The notes under the pieces were generated by a model. That model ran no database searches, was not told the origin of the DNA, and saw only the letters and a list, made by a program, of their open reading frames with translations. Shown in pieces: positions 51,313 to 59,659 of a stretch of DNA of 64,000 bases. A program made the translations under genes and the position numbers. Source of the stretch: Paraburkholderia fynbosensis (GTDB lineage: Bacteria; Pseudomonadota; Gammaproteobacteria; Burkholderiales; Burkholderiaceae); NCBI RefSeq assembly GCF_902859935.1, contig NZ_CADIKI010000006.1:62001-126000 (forward strand), in the 5' to 3' direction. Positions within the stretch are counted from its first letter, which is position 1. Each line of letters opens with the position of its first letter.

Positions 51313-53586
51313 TTACTGCCCAGGCGAACCAACTGACGCAGGTTTAAGCGGCTCGGCTATGCCGCCGTGCACGCCAACCACTGCATCGACATAGCTTGGC
51401 GCCGTTGTCGAAACGGTATCCCACACTGCGGACACCTTCGCACTGCCGCCGACGAAGACGGCACCGGCATGATTTCCGGCGGCAACGAGGCTGGCATCCG
51501 CACCTGAAGCCGTTGCAATCGCTTTCGTCGTGCCGTCTCCCTGCGTTGCGCCGAGCGCTGCGCCGTAGTTCATTGCAGCCGCGACATTGCCGTTCGCGTC
51601 ATAGACGATCACCGCGTCGCCTTTACCCAAGCCGATCGGATTCGCCGCGTCGTTATTGACGTTCAACATCGCCACGACCGGCACCGTGCCAGCGAGGCCC
51701 CAGGTCGTACGGAACGTATTTTCATCCGTTCCGGGCACACCGGGCACAACGACCAGATGTTCACCCGGTGCAAGCATCGTCCCGGCCACGAATGCCGCGC
51801 TATTGTTGGCATCGTTGACGTCAGCATGACTGTCGCCCCACTTCCAGCCGGTCAGATCGATGGCCGTGCTGCCGTAGTTATAGATTTCAAAGAAATCCTG
51901 GCCCCCGTCTGCGTTCGAGTTCACTTCCGAGATCAGCACGGTCGGCGCCGGAGCACCTGTTGCTGCAGTCGTGAAGCTCTGCGTCGTGCCCGCATAGGCG
52001 TTGCCGTACAGATCAGTGATAACGCCGCCGGCCAGTTTTACGGTGTAATGAGAACTAGCCTGCAACGGTGTCGTCAAGGTGACGCTGACCCGAGTGCCGT
52101 TGAATTTGACCTGGGTCGTGTCGTCAACGGACACATTGCGCGTATCGGAGCCGTTGCTGATAACGATGTTACCCGTACCCGCCTGTACGACTTCGTCGAA
52201 CGACAATGTCATGTGGTTGCCGATGATGCCTGTCGCGCCATCGACCGGCGCCGTGCTGGTCAATGTCGGCGCTGTGTGGTCAACGGTACCCACCGCCTTG
52301 AACGAGAATGTCGACAGGTCGGACACGGCGGCGGTATCGCCCCCCGCTGCCGTCTTGATCGCGCCCGTTGGGTACTTGATGTGGTAGGTGGTGCCGGCAA
52401 CCATGTAGAACTTCGGATGAATCTTCACCACATTACCGCTGAACGACACTTGCGATGCGTCGCTCACAGGAATCGACCGCGTATCGTCCGCGCCGTTAGT
52501 GAGAACGATATTGCCCGCACCCGCCTTCACCGATTGATCGAACGTGAGATAGAGGTTGCTGCCAATGCCGACATTGCTTGTGCTGGTGGTTGGCTTGAAG
52601 ACGGTCAGCCCGGGCAGGCTCGGCCCCGCGGCCTGTTCACCGACCGCATAGATGGTACCGTCCGAGTCCATCGTCACACCCTCGTTCTGGGCAGTGGCAC
52701 TCATATACAAGCTGCTCAGCAGATTGCCGGTGCGATCCATCTTGACGATCTTGCCATCCGGCGCGCCGATGATGATGACGTCATCGTAATCCGGCGCCTT
52801 GGTCGGTGCGATATTCGACAACGAGAAAACGTCATTGAACGCGGAAAGGCCCGTTCTGGCCGCGTCGAAGAGCACCGGCGGATTATCTGTCGACGGCAGG
52901 ATGGGCGAGCCGTCCGATGCCGTCGCCGACCCGCCTGCAAAGTTGATTGCGGCCTGGAAGATGCTAGTGGGCTGCGACTGGCGCACGGCAATGTAGCCGC
53001 CTGTTTTGGTATCGAAAGTCACGCCCTCGATACCGACGTTGGCCACCGTCGTACCCAGTTTGACGGACTGTACGTCTGCTCGGTGCAGCGTTCCGCCCGG
53101 AACGTAAGTGAACAGATCGACTTGACGCAGACGCTCTTCCACCAATACGAACTTGCCGCCGCCGACATAGGTGATGCCTTCGGTGTCCTCGAAATCGCCG
53201 GCATTGAGCGTCATGGAATCGATCACGTGACCATCGCTCTTTGCAACCTGCACGACCGCGGTCGCACCGTCGCCGACGACATACAGCGAATCGGTATCCT
53301 TGTTATAGGTTACGCCGGATGCTTCCGCATTCAACAGATGGGTGCCGGACGTGGCGTACTGCAGAGGAAACATTGCTGTCTGCGTGTAGCTATTCAAATC
53401 GTAGGTGCTTTGCGGATCGCTGAATGCGAGCGCAGGAATTTTGCTATCTACTACGGGCGCAGCATTGCCGCTATTGCCGCTATTGCCGCCAGCAGTGCTG
53501 CTGCCATTGTCGCCCCCGCCCCCGCCCCCGCCACATGCACTAAGACCGGCTGCGAGAATCGCAGAAATTAAGAGTTCTTTTTTCAC
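51313..53586 (-). CDS. Large secreted lipoprotein: SdiA-regulated propeller, two Ig-like repeats, lamin-tail domain
   Basis: A 757-residue lipoprotein. The signal peptide ends in LSAC (Cys18) and is followed by seven glycines and a Ser/Asn/Gly-rich linker. Residues about 65-340 are a beta-propeller of the SdiA-regulated/YjiK type (ASGVTYNKDTDSLYVVGDG, DFEDTEGITYVGGGKFVLVEE, NEGVTMDSDGTIYAVGE). Then come two Big_5-like Ig repeats (NLYLTFDQSVKAGAGNIVL and HMTLSFDEVVQAGTGNIVIS). A C-terminal lamin-tail domain (about 560-720) has TVLISEVNSNADGGQDFFEIYNYG. It is likely exposed on or outside the outer membrane. It is monocistronic with a strong terminator. The overall role is unknown; adhesion or extracellular hydrolase-like functions are possible. 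Confidence 0.85.
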   Translation of the reverse strand: MKKELLISAILAAGLSACGGGGGGGDNGSSTAGGNSGNSGNAAPVVDSKIPALAFSDPQSTYDLNSYTQTAMFPLQYATSGTHLLNAEASGVTYNKDTDSLYVVGDGATAVVQVAKSDGHVIDSMTLNAGDFEDTEGITYVGGGKFVLVEERLRQVDLFTYVPGGTLHRADVQSVKLGTTVANVGIEGVTFDTKTGGYIAVRQSQPTSIFQAAINFAGGSATASDGSPILPSTDNPPVLFDAARTGLSAFNDVFSLSNIAPTKAPDYDDVIIIGAPDGKIVKMDRTGNLLSSLYMSATAQNEGVTMDSDGTIYAVGEQAAGPSLPGLTVFKPTTSTSNVGIGSNLYLTFDQSVKAGAGNIVLTNGADDTRSIPVSDASQVSFSGNVVKIHPKFYMVAGTTYHIKYPTGAIKTAAGGDTAAVSDLSTFSFKAVGTVDHTAPTLTSTAPVDGATGIIGNHMTLSFDEVVQAGTGNIVISNGSDTRNVSVDDTTQVKFNGTRVSVTLTTPLQASSHYTVKLAGGVITDLYGNAYAGTTQSFTTAATGAPAPTVLISEVNSNADGGQDFFEIYNYGSTAIDLTGWKWGDSHADVNDANNSAAFVAGTMLAPGEHLVVVPGVPGTDENTFRTTWGLAGTVPVVAMLNVNNDAANPIGLGKGDAVIVYDANGNVAAAMNYGAALGATQGDGTTKAIATASGADASLVAAGNHAGAVFVGGSAKVSAVWDTVSTTAPSYVDAVVGVHGGIAEPLKPASVGSPGQ

Positions 53587-53755
53587 GGTATGGAAACAAA
53601 TTGAAAGGTTTTAAGAATTCGCGACCATATCGGGCTTTTGTTTCATCTTCATGATGGATTTGCTGCATGTAGCCCTTTTCGGCGTATGGGTAAGTGGTGA
53701 TCGCGACCAGGTCTCTCCTACTATCTCGGCTGGACCGATCACGACGGAGTCGTCT

Positions 53756-54937
53756 ATGCCCACTACCCCAGCATCGTCATCCCAGCCTTGCGCCGATGCG
53801 GCGCTCGCCGAGCGCGTCGATGCCGTGCTGTCCCGAGCGCTCGACGCACAACGTCTCGTCGGCGCGGTCGTGCTGATCGCGCGCGAGGGACAGCTCGTCT
53901 ATCACCGCGCGGGCGGATTCGCCGACCGGGAAGCACGTGCACCGATGCGCGAGGACACGCTGTTCAGGCTCGCGTCGGTGACGAAGCCGATCGTCTCGAC
54001 GGCCGCGATGGTGCTCGTGGCGCAACGCAAACTGTCGCTCGACGATGACGTCACCCGCTGGCTGCCCGATTTCCGCCCGGCCCTTCCCGACGGCCGAGTA
54101 CCGGCGATCACGGTGCGGCAGTTGCTTACGCATACGGCGGGCCTCGGCTACCGCTTTGCGGAAACCGACGCGAACGGCCCCTATGCGCGCGCGGGAGTGT
54201 CGGACGGGCTCGACGGCGCGGCCATCACGCTCGGCGAAAACGTGCGCCGGATCGCAAGCGCGCCGTTGCTGTATGCACCGGGGACGAGTTGGACTTATTC
54301 AGTCGCGCTCGATGTGACCGGTGCGCTCATCGAAGCTGTCTGTGGGATGCCCCTCGCCGAGGCGGTCGATGCACTCGTGCTGCGTCCGCTGGGCGTTCGC
54401 GACACGGCGTTCGTGGCGCTCGATCCCGCGCGGCTCGCGACACCGTACGTGAACGATATGCCGCAGCCGCACCGGCTCGCCGAGAACGAGACCGCACGTG
54501 CAGTCGAAGGAATTGTCGGTGTCACGTACTCGCCGGCGCGCGCGCTCGACGCGCATGCTTTTGCGTCGGGCGGTGCGGGGATGGTAGGCCGCGCGAGCGA
54601 CGTGCTGCATGTGCTCGACACGCTGCGCGCGGGTGGCGGTGCGTTGCTGCCTGCCGCCCTCGTGGACGAGATGGGACGTGTGCAGACTGGCAACCTCGAT
54701 TTGCCGGATCGGCCGGGTGTCGGCTTCGGGATCGGCTTTTCGGTGCTGCGCGATCCACGCGCGGCGGCGTCGCCGGAGTCGCCTGGCACGTGGCGCTGGG
54801 GCGGTGTCTACGGTCACTCGTGGTTCGTCGACCGCGCGCGCGGGCTGACTGTCGTGTCGCTGTCGAACACGCTTTACGAAGGTATGAACGGCCAATACAC
54901 AATCGATCTGCGCGACGCCGTCTACGGAGTCACGTGA
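53756..54937 (+). CDS. Serine hydrolase of the class C beta-lactamase fold
   Basis: A 393-residue enzyme. The nucleophile motif SxxK is SVTK (in FRLASVTKPIVS), the second motif is Y-S-V in WTYSVALDVTGAL (Tyr as base, with Val in place of the Asn of AmpC), and the third is WGGVYGHSW. The YSV/HSW combination is typical of family VIII esterases and D-aminopeptidase-like members rather than true beta-lactamases. No signal peptide is seen, which supports a cytosolic esterase. The ATG at 53756 has GGAG seven bases upstream. It converges on the cupin gene. Confidence 0.88.
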   Translation: MPTTPASSSQPCADAALAERVDAVLSRALDAQRLVGAVVLIAREGQLVYHRAGGFADREARAPMREDTLFRLASVTKPIVSTAAMVLVAQRKLSLDDDVTRWLPDFRPALPDGRVPAITVRQLLTHTAGLGYRFAETDANGPYARAGVSDGLDGAAITLGENVRRIASAPLLYAPGTSWTYSVALDVTGALIEAVCGMPLAEAVDALVLRPLGVRDTAFVALDPARLATPYVNDMPQPHRLAENETARAVEGIVGVTYSPARALDAHAFASGGAGMVGRASDVLHVLDTLRAGGGALLPAALVDEMGRVQTGNLDLPDRPGVGFGIGFSVLRDPRAAASPESPGTWRWGGVYGHSWFVDRARGLTVVSLSNTLYEGMNGQYTIDLRDAVYGVT

Positions 54938-54965
54938 CGACGTGCTGACACCGTCGAAGACCGCC

Positions 54966-55391
54966 TCAAATCCATTGGTCGTTCTCGACGGTACGCTCGC
55001 TCGTCGCACCGTCGCCGGTGTTCACCACGCCTCGCGGCTCGATCAGCAGCAGCTTGACTTCCGAGTTTGCACGCGGCTTGTGCTCGACACCCTTCGGCAC
55101 CACCGCCATTTGCCCGGCGCGCAGCACGATTGAACCGTCGCCCGATGGTGCCCCCCGGAAATCGATACGCAACTCACCTTCGAGGACGATGAACGTTTCG
55201 TCGGTATCGGCATGCCGGTGCCACTGAAATTCGCCTTCGACCTTCACGACCTTGAATTGATAGTCGTTCATTTCAGCGACGACGCGCGGTTGCCAGTGAC
55301 CGTCGATCTGCGCGATCTTGCCGGTCAGATCGATGGTCTGGCACTGCCCACGGTCGAGGGGCGCGGTGCGGTTGTTCGAGGATTGAGACAT
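54966..55391 (-). CDS. Cupin-domain protein
   Basis: A 141-residue single-domain cupin. Motif 1 is WHRHADTDETFIVLEGELRI (G(X)5HXH(X)3,4E(X)6G type, two His and one Glu for a metal), and motif 2 is VVPKGVEHKPRANSEVKLLL. It would bind a divalent metal and an unknown small ligand; this subgroup is often annotated as a mannose-6-phosphate isomerase-like cupin. It is 78 bases downstream of the AraC gene end on the same strand and could be co-transcribed. Confidence 0.85.
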   Translation of the reverse strand: MSQSSNNRTAPLDRGQCQTIDLTGKIAQIDGHWQPRVVAEMNDYQFKVVKVEGEFQWHRHADTDETFIVLEGELRIDFRGAPSGDGSIVLRAGQMAVVPKGVEHKPRANSEVKLLLIEPRGVVNTGDGATSERTVENDQWI

Positions 55392-55468
55392 CGTTCTCTC
55401 CGTTCAAAGGTTGACGCGTTGAGAATACGCATGCTGCTTGCGGCTGTATTGAACGATCGTGGGCGTTT

Positions 55469-56296
55469 TCAGCCGCGCTGGATGCCGCCCGCGACCTGGA
55501 GCCAGTGCCCCGGCGTCAGCCCGAACGTCTTCGAGAAGTGTCGCGTCATGTGGCTTTGATCGGCAAAGCCAGCGCTCGCGGCGGCATGGGCGAGCGAGGT
55601 GCCGGCGAGCAGCATGCGGCGCACCGCGTCGAGGCGCCGCATCGTCAGATAACGGTATGGGCTCGTACCGTAGAACGTGCGAAAGTCGTGCGACAGGCTC
55701 CAGCGATCGCGGCCGGTCGCCGCTTCGAGTTCGTCGAGCGTGACGATGCGCGCGCAGTTCACTTGCAGATAGTCGCGTGCGCGGCGCGCCGCGAGAAAGT
55801 CGCCTTTCGAGCGCCGTGCGGGCACGCCGGCAACGGCGGCAAGCGCGTGCGCCACGTCGGCGAGCGCATCGCTCTGTTCGAGCGGCTCGAGCGTATAGCC
55901 AACGTGTTGCAGCAACGTCGCGGTTGCCGCCGCAAGGCGCGGATCGGTCGTCACGCCGCCTTCGAGGAACGGCAGCGCACGTCCGCCGAGCACCTCCTGA
56001 AAGATGGCGGGCTCGATGTAGATCATCCGGTATTGAAACCCTTCGGCGGTGCCCGCCTGGCCATCGTGAGGCTCGTCGGGATGCAGCACGAGCGTGTTGC
56101 CGGGCAGGCTGTTTCGCTGGCTGCGCCGATAGCTGAAACTCTGCACGCCGGCGAGCGTGCGGCCAATCGCATAGGTGTCATGGCGATGCATGGCATATGC
56201 ACGGCCGTGAAACCAGGCTTCGATGCGCTCGACGCCTTCGATCGGCTCGGCATGCTTTACCCAGTCGGGGTGCAAAACCGGTGTTTGTCGGCTCAT
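55469..56296 (-). CDS. AraC-family regulator with cupin-like sensor domain
   Basis: A 275-residue regulator. The N-terminal AraC_binding (cupin) domain is at about residues 15-150 (WFHGRAYAMHRHDTYAIGRTL). Two helix-turn-helix motifs are at the C-terminus: LDELEAATGRDRWSLSHDFR and AHAAASAGFADQSHMTRHFSK, ending with FGLTPGHWLQ. The start at the ATG complementary to 56294-56296 gives the standard length. It probably controls the downstream cupin gene and/or a distant target; the ligand is unknown. Confidence 0.88.
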   Translation of the reverse strand: MSRQTPVLHPDWVKHAEPIEGVERIEAWFHGRAYAMHRHDTYAIGRTLAGVQSFSYRRSQRNSLPGNTLVLHPDEPHDGQAGTAEGFQYRMIYIEPAIFQEVLGGRALPFLEGGVTTDPRLAAATATLLQHVGYTLEPLEQSDALADVAHALAAVAGVPARRSKGDFLAARRARDYLQVNCARIVTLDELEAATGRDRWSLSHDFRTFYGTSPYRYLTMRRLDAVRRMLLAGTSLAHAAASAGFADQSHMTRHFSKTFGLTPGHWLQVAGGIQRG

Positions 56297-56579
56297 GATG
56301 GATGACCCTGGATGACCTGACGTCTGGCGGGCCCCTTGTTCTTCAATAACCAACAAGAGATCGTGACGTGTTGGAATCGAGCCCACATGCCGCACAGTTC
56401 GACTCGCTGCCGCAGCCGAGGCGAAGTCAAAATATTCAACTTAAACAGCATGTTACGTGTTCGCCGTGTACTCGGTGCGGGTTTGGCACAGATCGTGAAT
56501 AGTCGTTTAGCGAGCGGAAATCGCAACCGCTCACCAAAGCCCACGTCTGGTTACCAAACTACTTTAAAGGTGAATGGAA

Positions 56580-56768
56580 ATGAACACACTCACTATTGCC
56601 GACCTGCATCAGGAGGAAGAGCTCTCCCGTTCCGCTATGGCGCGTGTTGTTGGCGGGCACGATGTCGAAAAGGAAAAAGCGCTCGTCGAACTCTATCGTG
56701 TCATAGCCGGGATGGGCGTGGATACACCCGACCCGCCCGTGCATGTATCGATGAAGTTGCCGGGATAA
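56580..56768 (+). CDS. 62-residue peptide with double-glycine leader (bacteriocin/RiPP-precursor-like)
   Basis: The first 26 residues read MNTLTIADLHQEEELSRSAM then ARVVGG. This is a helical acidic leader with ELSxxxMxxVxGG ending in Gly-Gly, the form cut by C39-peptidase ABC exporters. The 36-residue remainder starts HDVEKEKALVELYRVIAGMG and ends VDTPDPPVHVSMKLPG. It contains no Cys and little Ser/Thr, so lanthipeptide-type modification is unlikely. The ATG at 56580 has AAAGG at nine bases, better than the ATG at 56574. A strong terminator follows at 56832. No exporter, peptidase or immunity gene lies within the window, so it is an orphan precursor-like gene. Confidence 0.65.
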   Translation: MNTLTIADLHQEEELSRSAMARVVGGHDVEKEKALVELYRVIAGMGVDTPDPPVHVSMKLPG

Positions 56769-56831
56769 TTATCGACCTTTGACAAACTGCGCCGGTAGAA
56801 AGCATGGATACGAATGCAAGTAGAAGATTGC

Positions 56832-56864
56832 CATAAGGGCTGGCTTGCCGGCCCTTATGTTTTA
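56832..56864 (+). terminator. Rho-independent terminator after the leader-peptide gene
   Basis: Perfect 9-base stem CATAAGGGC/GCCCTTATG with a 10-base loop, followed by GTTTTA. It closes the 62-residue peptide transcript and supports that gene being expressed on its own. Confidence 0.85.
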
Positions 56865-57223
56865 GCCGCTGCTCGCCTCGTATGCCACTCGCCTCAGAGG
56901 ACAAAACGTTAGCGACCCCAAGCGGTCTTGCGTTCCGGCCACAACCCTCATTCCCCAACTCCGGCTTCACTCAATATTCATCCGCGTTCTTTGCCTCCGG
57001 GCTAGGCGTCCACCGCGCGGCCTCGAGGTTCCGATCGCCGTCGTTATGCTAGCCCGCCCTGCAGACATATTTCAGCGTGGTGTAATCGTCGAGGCCAATC
57101 GGCCGCACGGGCCGCAGATTCGCATTTAGGCCGACAATCCTAGAAGTGCTGGATTTGACCGAAACCCGTTTGACCGAAAACCCGCGCTGCGGTGAGGCCG
57201 CCCTGACAACCTGCTTGACGCAA
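56865..57223. other. 359-base stretch with a possible gene fragment
   Basis: No complete gene. On the minus strand about 57050-57127 one frame reads NANLRPVRPIGLDDYTTLKY then VCRAG and a stop, which looks protein-like and might be the last codons of a lost gene, but I cannot name a family. The stretch also precedes the GntR operator. Confidence 0.3.
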
Positions 57224-57247
57224 AGACATCATGACGTCATGATGTCT
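57224..57247. promoter_or_regulatory. Perfect 24-base palindrome, candidate GntR operator
   Basis: A perfect palindrome; the left arm is AGACATCATGAC and the right arm its exact complement, centred on ACGT. It ends three bases before the ATG at 57251 and covers two in-frame ATG codons (57239, 57242). A bound GntR dimer would cover the start of translation or a very short leader. Binding is inferred. Confidence 0.65.
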
Positions 57248-57250
57248 CCT

Positions 57251-57997
57251 ATGACGACCGCCTCCCCGAACCAGCTTCCCCTTTACGCGCAAGTCGAAGC
57301 GGCGCTCGCCGCGCGCATCGCCGACGGCACTTACCCGCCGGGCGCGCAACTGCCCAACGAAGCGAGCCTGCTTGACAGCTTCGGCATCAGCCGCACCACG
57401 CTGCAAAAGACCGTCCAGAACCTGATTGCGCGCGGGCTGATCGAAATTCGCCGCGGCAAAGGCACGTTCGTCACGCAACCACGACTGACGCAGCCGCTCA
57501 CCGAACTGAGCGGCTTCGTCGAAGACATGCGCGCGCATGGCCGCCGGCCCAGCGCGCGGCTGCTCACCAAACGCATCGAACGCGCGGGCGAAGCCGTCGC
57601 CCGAAAGCTCGCGCTCAAGCCTGGCGCGCAGGTCGTGCACATCCAGCGCGTGCGCATCGCCGACGGCACCCCGCTCTCGTTCGACGAAACCTGGCTGCCG
57701 AAAGACATCGGCGAGAAGATCATCGAAAACGATCTGGAGGCCGAGCCGATCTTCGCGCTGCTCGAAGAGAAGTACGGCGTTCCGCTGATCGAAGCGGAAT
57801 ACCGGCTCGAAGCGATCGCCGCCGACAAGGCCGTCGCGCGCGCGCTGGAAATCGCGCCTGGCAGTCCGATCTTTCTGATCGAGCGCACGTCGTATTGCGA
57901 CGGCAACCGTCCGGTCGACTATGAAAAGCTGTACTACCGCGGCGACCAGATCCAGTTCGTCACCCGCCTCGCACGGCGCAAGGCGAGCGCTCGATGA
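57251..57997 (+). CDS. GntR/HutC-family regulator with UTRA domain
   Basis: A 248-residue regulator. The winged helix is at residues 10-75 (LPLYAQVEAALAARIADGTY, then PNEASLLDSFGISRTTLQKT). A UTRA ligand domain follows (FDETWLPKDIGEKIIEN, SPIFLIERTSYCDGNRPVDYE). The start is placed directly after the 24-base palindrome; ATG at 57239 or 57242 would put the operator inside the gene. No Shine-Dalgarno sequence is visible, so the mRNA may be leaderless. It overlaps the exporter gene by four bases and most likely represses that operon. Confidence 0.88.
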   Translation: MTTASPNQLPLYAQVEAALAARIADGTYPPGAQLPNEASLLDSFGISRTTLQKTVQNLIARGLIEIRRGKGTFVTQPRLTQPLTELSGFVEDMRAHGRRPSARLLTKRIERAGEAVARKLALKPGAQVVHIQRVRIADGTPLSFDETWLPKDIGEKIIENDLEAEPIFALLEEKYGVPLIEAEYRLEAIAADKAVARALEIAPGSPIFLIERTSYCDGNRPVDYEKLYYRGDQIQFVTRLARRKASAR

Positions 57998-58887
57998 GCG
58001 GCGCGGCGGCGGCGATGAATCTGCATGACACGGTGTGGCTGTTCGCGGTGTCGCTCGGCGCGAGCGCGTTGGGCGGCATGCTCGGCATGGCGAGCGGCAT
58101 CTTCATCGTGCCGATCTTGACGATGTTCGGCCACCTCGACATCCATGTGGCGATCGGCGCGAGCATCGTGTCGGTGATCGCCTGTTCGTGCGGCGGCGCC
58201 GCGCCCTTCCTGCGCGGGCGTCTGACCAACGTGCGGCTCGCCGTGCTGCTGGAAACGGCCACCACGCTCGGCGCATTGACGGGCGTGCTGCTGAGCGGAT
58301 TCGTGCCGGTGCCGCTGCTCTATTTCATCTTCGGCGTGGTCCTGATTCTGTCGGCGCAGCAGATGCTGGCGCGGCGCGCCGATCCGGCGCTCGCCGTGGC
58401 CGGACCTCGCCACGGTGCCGCCCGCGCGTGGGGCGCGTCGCTGCGACTCGATTCGAGCTATCCGGACCGCGCGCTGGGATGCGACGTCGCGTATCGCGTG
58501 CAACGCATCCCGCTCGGCCTCTCGCTGATGTACGGCGCCGGCCTGATTTCGGCGCTGCTCGGCATCGGCAGCGGCGTGCTGAAGATTCCCGCGATGGACA
58601 CCGCGCTGCGCCTGCCGATCAAAGTTTCATCGGCCACCTCCAACTTCATGATCGGCGTGACGGCGACGGCCAGCGCCGGAGCCTACTTTCTACGCGGCGA
58701 GATCGTGACCGCGATCGCGGGTCCGGTGGCGCTCGGTTCGGTCGTCGGCGCGGTGCTCGGCGCGCGGGTGCTGATGCGCGTGTCGAACGACAAGCTGCGC
58801 GTGCTGTTCGTCGCGATGCTCGCCGCGCTGGCCGTGCAGATGCTGCTCGAAGCATTCGGCGTCCATCTATTCGGCGCACCCGCATGA
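57994..58887 (+). CDS. TauE/SafE (TSUP)-family membrane exporter
   Basis: A 297-residue membrane protein with about eight helices in two homologous halves (GGMLGMASGIFIVPILTMFG and YGAGLISALLGIGSGVLKIP), the TSUP pattern, linked to export of organosulfonates, sulfite or similar anions. A polar insert of about 45 residues lies between the halves. It is cotranscribed with gntR and a DUF1634 protein. The regulator plus DUF1634 arrangement is common for TSUP exporters. The substrate is unknown. Confidence 0.88.
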   Translation: MSGAAAAMNLHDTVWLFAVSLGASALGGMLGMASGIFIVPILTMFGHLDIHVAIGASIVSVIACSCGGAAPFLRGRLTNVRLAVLLETATTLGALTGVLLSGFVPVPLLYFIFGVVLILSAQQMLARRADPALAVAGPRHGAARAWGASLRLDSSYPDRALGCDVAYRVQRIPLGLSLMYGAGLISALLGIGSGVLKIPAMDTALRLPIKVSSATSNFMIGVTATASAGAYFLRGEIVTAIAGPVALGSVVGAVLGARVLMRVSNDKLRVLFVAMLAALAVQMLLEAFGVHLFGAPA

Positions 58888-59216
58888 ACCGCACGCATGG
58901 CTCAAGCCGCCTCGAGCGGCCCGGCGCGCGGCTCGAACATTGGCTCGCGAGCTTGCTGCACTACGGCACGTGGATCGCCACCGGCACGATCGCCGCCGGC
59001 CTCGCGTTCACGCTGCGCACGCAGGGCGGCGCCGGGCCGGCCACCATTGGTGCGTCGGTCATGACGGCCGGCATCGCGCTTTTCATTCTGTTGCCGATAA
59101 TGCGGCTTATATTGATGTTAGGGGTGTTCCTGCATCAACGCGACTACCGGTTCGGCGCGATTGCCGCGCTCGTGCTGGCGATCGTCGCCGCGGGATTGCT
59201 GGTCGGCGCGGCGTGA
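58884..59216 (+). CDS. DUF1634 membrane protein
   Basis: A 110-residue protein with three helices (about 24-44, 55-76, 86-108). The phrase RLEHWLASLLHYGTWIATGTIAAGLA is the DUF1634 opening, and the ending has LMLGVFLHQRDYRFGAIAALVLAIV. It starts four bases within the exporter gene (ATGA overlap). DUF1634 proteins regularly accompany TauE/SafE exporters and may be auxiliary subunits. Confidence 0.88.
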   Translation: MNRTHGSSRLERPGARLEHWLASLLHYGTWIATGTIAAGLAFTLRTQGGAGPATIGASVMTAGIALFILLPIMRLILMLGVFLHQRDYRFGAIAALVLAIVAAGLLVGAA

Positions 59217-59318
59217 TCCGCCTGAGCGGCATCTGTGGCGGGTATGATGCCGGGCGCGCCCTCATCGGAGCGGCGGGCGCCGCTCCTTATGCAGCATTTT
59301 CTAGTCACGAGAACCATC

Positions 59319-59579
59319 ATGCCTGCCCAACACGACGAAACGCCCACCACCACGCCGGGCAAGGCCACGCGCAAGACCATGTCCATCACCACGCGCAATC
59401 TGCTGATGATCGCCGTCGGCGTGGCGGTGTTCGCGGTCGTGGCTACCGTGGTGCTGTACAGCACGATCATGTACGGCGACCAGATCCCCAATTTCGGCAT
59501 CATCCTGATGATGACCGTGCCGGTCATCGCAGGTGTGGCGTTTCGGGTCGGACTGGATGCGTGGCTGGACCGCGGCTGA
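59319..59579 (+). CDS. Small two-helix membrane protein
   Basis: An 86-residue protein with a polar Thr-rich N-terminus (MPAQHDETPTTTPGKATRKT) and two hydrophobic segments (about 28-50 and 57-75). It follows the DUF1634 gene by 102 bases and may share its transcript. The ATG at 59319 is preferred; a start at 59289 is possible. No family recognised. Confidence 0.6.
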   Translation: MPAQHDETPTTTPGKATRKTMSITTRNLLMIAVGVAVFAVVATVVLYSTIMYGDQIPNFGIILMMTVPVIAGVAFRVGLDAWLDRG

Positions 59580-59659
59580 GCGGCGCGAACCGGCAGACGC
59601 GGTAACGGCAGCGGTGACGGCGACGCGCCGGTGATTGCGTCGCGTGGCGCACCCCGCCG

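Noticed and set aside
53520..53545. GC-rich simple repeat encoding seven glycines
   Set aside because: It is the glycine linker just behind the lipobox of the surface lipoprotein, a common feature in such proteins, not an independent repeat element.
56485..56500. TGGCAC followed by GTGAA upstream of the double-glycine peptide, resembling a sigma-54 site
   Set aside because: The second half lacks the TTGC element, so the match is not good enough.
57050..57127. Protein-like minus-strand frame ending in a stop before the GntR operator
   Set aside because: Too short and no family recognised; kept only as a note in the intergenic entry.
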